A program made the translations under genes and the position numbers. Positions 8,341-10,375 of a stretch of 10,375 bases of DNA are shown here, piece after piece. The DNA is from Parvularculaceae bacterium UBA4496 (GTDB taxonomy: Bacteria > Pseudomonadota > Alphaproteobacteria > Caulobacterales > Parvularculaceae). Numbering within the stretch: the first letter of the stretch is position 1; each line of letters begins with the position of its first letter. The DNA lies in NCBI GenBank assembly GCA_002388885.1, contig DGNI01000063.1:5806-16180 (forward strand), read 5' to 3'. The notes beneath the pieces were generated by a model, which saw only the letters and a program-made list of their open reading frames with translations, searched no databases and was not told where the DNA came from.

Positions 8341-8345
8341 AAGGA
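8341..8345 (+). promoter_or_regulatory. Ribosome binding site for punA, AAGGA
   Basis: AAGGA begins directly after the stop codon of the deaminase gene and sits 5 bases before the ATG at 8351. It is one of the clearest Shine-Dalgarno sequences in the operon and is the reason for preferring 8351 over the in-frame ATG at 8333, which has no such site. Confidence 0.6.
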
Positions 8346-8350
8346 TAACC

Positions 8351-9169
8351 ATGCTCGACGCCATCAACGCCGCCGCAGACGCAATCAGGAAAAAACATAA
8401 CGGCTCGTTCCCGAAGACCGTTTTGATTCTTGGCAGCGGCCTTGGCGGCTTCGGCGAACGCATCGAAACGCAAACCGCAATCCCGTACGGCGAAATTCCC
8501 GGCTTTCCCGTTTCGACCGTTTCCGGGCACTCAGGTCAGTTGCTGATCGGCAAGGCGGCTGGCGTTCCTGTTGCCTGCATGCAGGGGCGTCTCCATGTTT
8601 ATGAGGGCCACCCAATTCAACAAGTCGCATTGCCGATCAGGACTTACCGAAAGCTTGGCGCCGAAACGCTGATCGTCACCAACGCCGCCGGCAGTTTGAA
8701 ACAGGAAATGGGGCCAGGCTCGCTGATGGTGATCGACGACCACATCAACTACTCGGGCCGCAACCCCTTGATTGGTGAAAATGACGAGGCCATAGGCCCC
8801 CGTTTTCCGGACATGAGCGAAGTTTATGATCGCGACTTGCGGGAACAACTCTTTGCCGCCGGCAAGGAAGAAGACATCGCGCTTTCACGCGGCGTCTATC
8901 TTTATACGACGGGCCCAAGCTTTGAAACGCCTGCGGAAATCCGCATGTTCGCAAAATGGGGCGCCGACGCCGTTGGCATGTCGACCGTACCCGAGGCCAT
9001 CGCAGCTGTTCATGCAGGGATGCGCGTCGCGGGCGTTTCGCTGATCACCAATCACGCCGCCGGAATCGCCGCGCATAAAATCACCCATGACGAAACGCTC
9101 GCCGAAGGCGCGAAAGCCTTCGATAAGATGAGCCGGCTGATGCTGCGGTTTTTAAACTCTATCGGCTAG
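8351..9169 (+). CDS. punA: Purine nucleoside phosphorylase, trimeric class
   Basis: It cleaves inosine and guanosine (and the deoxy forms) with phosphate to the free base and (deoxy)ribose 1-phosphate, supplying hypoxanthine and guanine to the upstream enzymes. From ATG 8351 it is 272 residues, normal for the trimeric class. Motifs in order: GSGLG phosphate loop (28-32), GHSG (59-62), GRLHVYEG (79-86), TNAAG (110-114), DDHIN (129-133), TTGPSFETP (186-194) with the base-binding E192, GMSTVPE (209-215), and SLITNHAAG (230-238). N234 in the last motif is the residue associated with preference for 6-oxopurines in human PNP (N243), so adenosine is probably a poor substrate. That fits a requirement for prior deamination. 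An ATG at 8333, overlapping the deaminase gene by 8 bases, would add six residues but lacks a ribosome binding site. The gene symbol is by function; methylthioadenosine phosphorylase is the main alternative and is disfavoured by the Asn. Confidence 0.93.
   Translation: MLDAINAAADAIRKKHNGSFPKTVLILGSGLGGFGERIETQTAIPYGEIPGFPVSTVSGHSGQLLIGKAAGVPVACMQGRLHVYEGHPIQQVALPIRTYRKLGAETLIVTNAAGSLKQEMGPGSLMVIDDHINYSGRNPLIGENDEAIGPRFPDMSEVYDRDLREQLFAAGKEEDIALSRGVYLYTTGPSFETPAEIRMFAKWGADAVGMSTVPEAIAAVHAGMRVAGVSLITNHAAGIAAHKITHDETLAEGAKAFDKMSRLMLRFLNSIG
9166..9169. other. Tail-to-tail overlap: CTAG supplies stop codons of both convergent genes
   Basis: The palindrome CTAG is read as TAG on the plus strand (9167-9169, end of punA) and as TAG on the minus strand (9168-9166, end of the M48 peptidase gene). 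No intergenic space remains, so any transcription terminator for either operon must lie inside the opposing coding sequence. Confidence 0.95.
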
Positions 9170-10083
9170 TCGTCATCCGCGACCGGCTGGCGCATATAGA
9201 CTTGCCTTGTTGGAAATACGGTTTTGAGGTCCGCAAAATCTTGCGTCGGCGTTGTCGGCGCGCCCGTTCCCGCGGCAGGGGCAGCTTCGAGAATATGACT
9301 GATCCGTTTTTTGGTTTCCGGATGGCCGGAGAACAGCGACGTCGTACGCTTTGACTTGCTGGGAACAAGTTCGAGCAGCGTGTTGAAGAAGCCGACGCCA
9401 TAGGCGACGTCCCGGCCGGTCTTGTTGAACACATCAACGATATGAACGTCCGCTTCGTCTTCTGAGTCCTTGGAATATCCCGATGTCACAAGCTGGTACA
9501 TCGGCCCCTGCAACGCGCCAAGCGCGGTATCGACCTTGTTGTTATCGACCGCTTCGGCCACCGCAGTCGTCGCCGCCGATGAAAACCCCTTGTAAAAAGC
9601 TTTCTTTTTCATCTCACGTTTGACGTGGCTGAGTTCCGCATGGCCCATTTCGTGCGATAACACTGCACTCAGTTCATCTTCCGAAGCCGCATAGCGCAGC
9701 AACCCCTTGTTGACGGCGACCTTGCCGCCGGGCAGCGACCAGGCGTTCACTTCGTTGTTGTCGAGAACCACAATATCCCATGCAAAGGCAGGGCGTTCGC
9801 TTGTCTCGAAAATCGGCTGCGCAATGCGAGCGACCGCACTCTGCACCGCGCTGTTGCGATAGGGACCGCCCGATGTGTTGATCAACGATCCGTAAAGCCC
9901 CTCGCCCATCTGAATTTCATCTTCTTCATCGATGGAAAGTCCTTCGAGAACTTTTACGAGATCGACAATTTTGTTGAGGTCAAGCCGGAATTGTGCCGCT
10001 GCGGCCGCAGGCGACAGAACGCCGGCGGAAACAAGACCGAGCGTCATCAGGCGCCGGGTTTTATCGAAAGTTTCTCTTTTCAT
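9166..10083 (-). CDS. Secreted M48-family zinc metallopeptidase
   Basis: A 305-residue M48 (Ste24/HtpX-like) peptidase of the exported bacterial kind related to BepA, LoiP and YcaL, which act in envelope protein quality control; its actual substrate is unknown. The N-terminus looks like a cleavable signal peptide: KTRR (8-11), a hydrophobic stretch (12-24), then an Ala-rich AAAAAQ with probable cleavage near residue 30. There is no lipobox cysteine. The domain begins with a MGEGLYG-type segment (59-65), then SLPGGKVAVNKGLL (116-129), the zinc motif HEMGH (144-148) with H153 following, the third ligand E208 in SEDEAD, and SGHPETKKRI (252-261). After residue 268 come an Ala/Pro/Thr-rich linker and a tail of about 25 residues. 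Unlike HtpX it has no obvious membrane helices. It starts 15 bases after the cyclase-like gene and is probably cotranscribed with it. Confidence 0.9.
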   Translation of the reverse strand: MKRETFDKTRRLMTLGLVSAGVLSPAAAAAQFRLDLNKIVDLVKVLEGLSIDEEDEIQMGEGLYGSLINTSGGPYRNSAVQSAVARIAQPIFETSERPAFAWDIVVLDNNEVNAWSLPGGKVAVNKGLLRYAASEDELSAVLSHEMGHAELSHVKREMKKKAFYKGFSSAATTAVAEAVDNNKVDTALGALQGPMYQLVTSGYSKDSEDEADVHIVDVFNKTGRDVAYGVGFFNTLLELVPSKSKRTTSLFSGHPETKKRISHILEAAPAAGTGAPTTPTQDFADLKTVFPTRQVYMRQPVADDD

Positions 10084-10090
10084 TTCGCTT

Positions 10091-10094
10091 CTCC
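10091..10094 (-). promoter_or_regulatory. Ribosome binding site for the M48 peptidase gene, GGAG
   Basis: On the minus strand GGAG precedes the ATG by 7 bases, in the short gap between the cyclase-like stop and the peptidase start. It fixes the start at 10083 and shows the peptidase is translated independently even if cotranscribed. Confidence 0.6.
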
Positions 10095-10098
10095 ATTA

Positions 10099-10375
10099 TC
10101 AGGAAGCCGTCAGGGAACCGTTCCAGTTACGATCAGGCGGCGATGCGGCAAACGCACTCGCCCGCTGGTGATACAGTGCCGACAATTTGTCAGCGTTTTT
10201 CCACTTGGCGAATATGGCGGCCGCTTCATCAAACTGTCGATTGCGGAACAGCTCCACCGCACGGGTATATTCCGCCGCCATGGAAACGCCGCCCGGCGTC
10301 ATTTCCGAACGAAGGCCTACAATCTCATGCAAATGCGAATAATCGCTGCGTCCGCGCAGGATGACGATATCGACC
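10099..10375 (-). CDS. C-terminal end of a probable class III adenylate/guanylate cyclase, partial
   Basis: Only the last 91 or so codons are inside the window; the frame is open to the right edge, so the real start lies beyond 10375. An in-frame TTG at 10332 is not a convincing start. The visible part begins VDIVILRGRSDYSHLHEIVGL, which resembles the strand and effector segment just after a class III cyclase catalytic domain (typically a VKGR...E.LYEL.G pattern). A helical stretch follows (AAEYTRAVELFRNRQFDEAAAIF, then W-K), like the TPR-like tail seen after CHASE2-type cyclases, ending in PPDRNWNG, which recalls the PPPDWDG ending of those proteins. No catalytic residues are in view, so the assignment rests on tail similarity recalled from the family and is tentative. 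A TPR-like repeat protein of another kind is the alternative. It is followed 15 bases downstream by the M48 peptidase gene. Confidence 0.6.
   Translation of the reverse strand, partial: VDIVILRGRSDYSHLHEIVGLRSEMTPGGVSMAAEYTRAVELFRNRQFDEAAAIFAKWKNADKLSALYHQRASAFAASPPDRNWNGSLTAS

Noticed and set aside
9149..9153. Run of five T near the end of punA as the U-tract of an intrinsic terminator
   Set aside because: It is 26 bases beyond the nearest hairpin (9103-9122), too far for an intrinsic terminator, and lies inside Phe codons of the gene.

Overview
This window is an accessory catabolic locus from a moderately GC-rich bacterium, most likely an alphaproteobacterium. I infer this from how closely the xanthine dehydrogenase subunits follow the Rhodobacter capsulatus XdhA/XdhB layout and motifs, from the XdhC chaperone beside them, and from the membrane-bound cytochrome-fused urate oxidase PuuD. 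I cannot name the genus from sequence alone.

From the left edge to about 9.17 kb, eight plus-strand genes sit head to tail with gaps of at most about 10 bases or small overlaps: xdhA (5' end missing), xdhB, xdhC, puuD, allA, guaD, an adenosine/adenine deaminase (add) and a trimeric purine nucleoside phosphorylase (punA). No promoter or terminator separates them, so they look like the distal part of one long operon whose promoter and first genes lie left of the window.

Together they form a route for purine breakdown. Add deaminates adenosine to inosine. PunA splits inosine and guanosine into hypoxanthine and guanine. GuaD turns guanine into xanthine. XdhAB, matured by XdhC, oxidises hypoxanthine and xanthine to urate. 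PuuD oxidises urate and passes electrons to a fused c-type cytochrome. AllA releases urea and glyoxylate from ureidoglycolate at the far end of the pathway. The steps between PuuD and AllA (5-hydroxyisourate hydrolase, OHCU decarboxylase, allantoinase, allantoicase), a purine transporter and a regulator are not in this window.

On the right, two minus-strand genes converge on the operon. One is the C-terminal end of what is probably a class III adenylate/guanylate cyclase, cut by the window edge. Fifteen bases downstream is a secreted M48 zinc metallopeptidase. The peptidase and punA overlap tail to tail in the palindrome CTAG, which supplies both stop codons. There is no gene-free stretch over 300 bases; the largest gap is about 15 bases. 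I saw no RNA genes, mobile elements, CRISPR arrays or repeats. I did not find an undescribed system: the window is a compact purine-degradation operon, with a few points on substrate specificity and gene arrangement worth checking.
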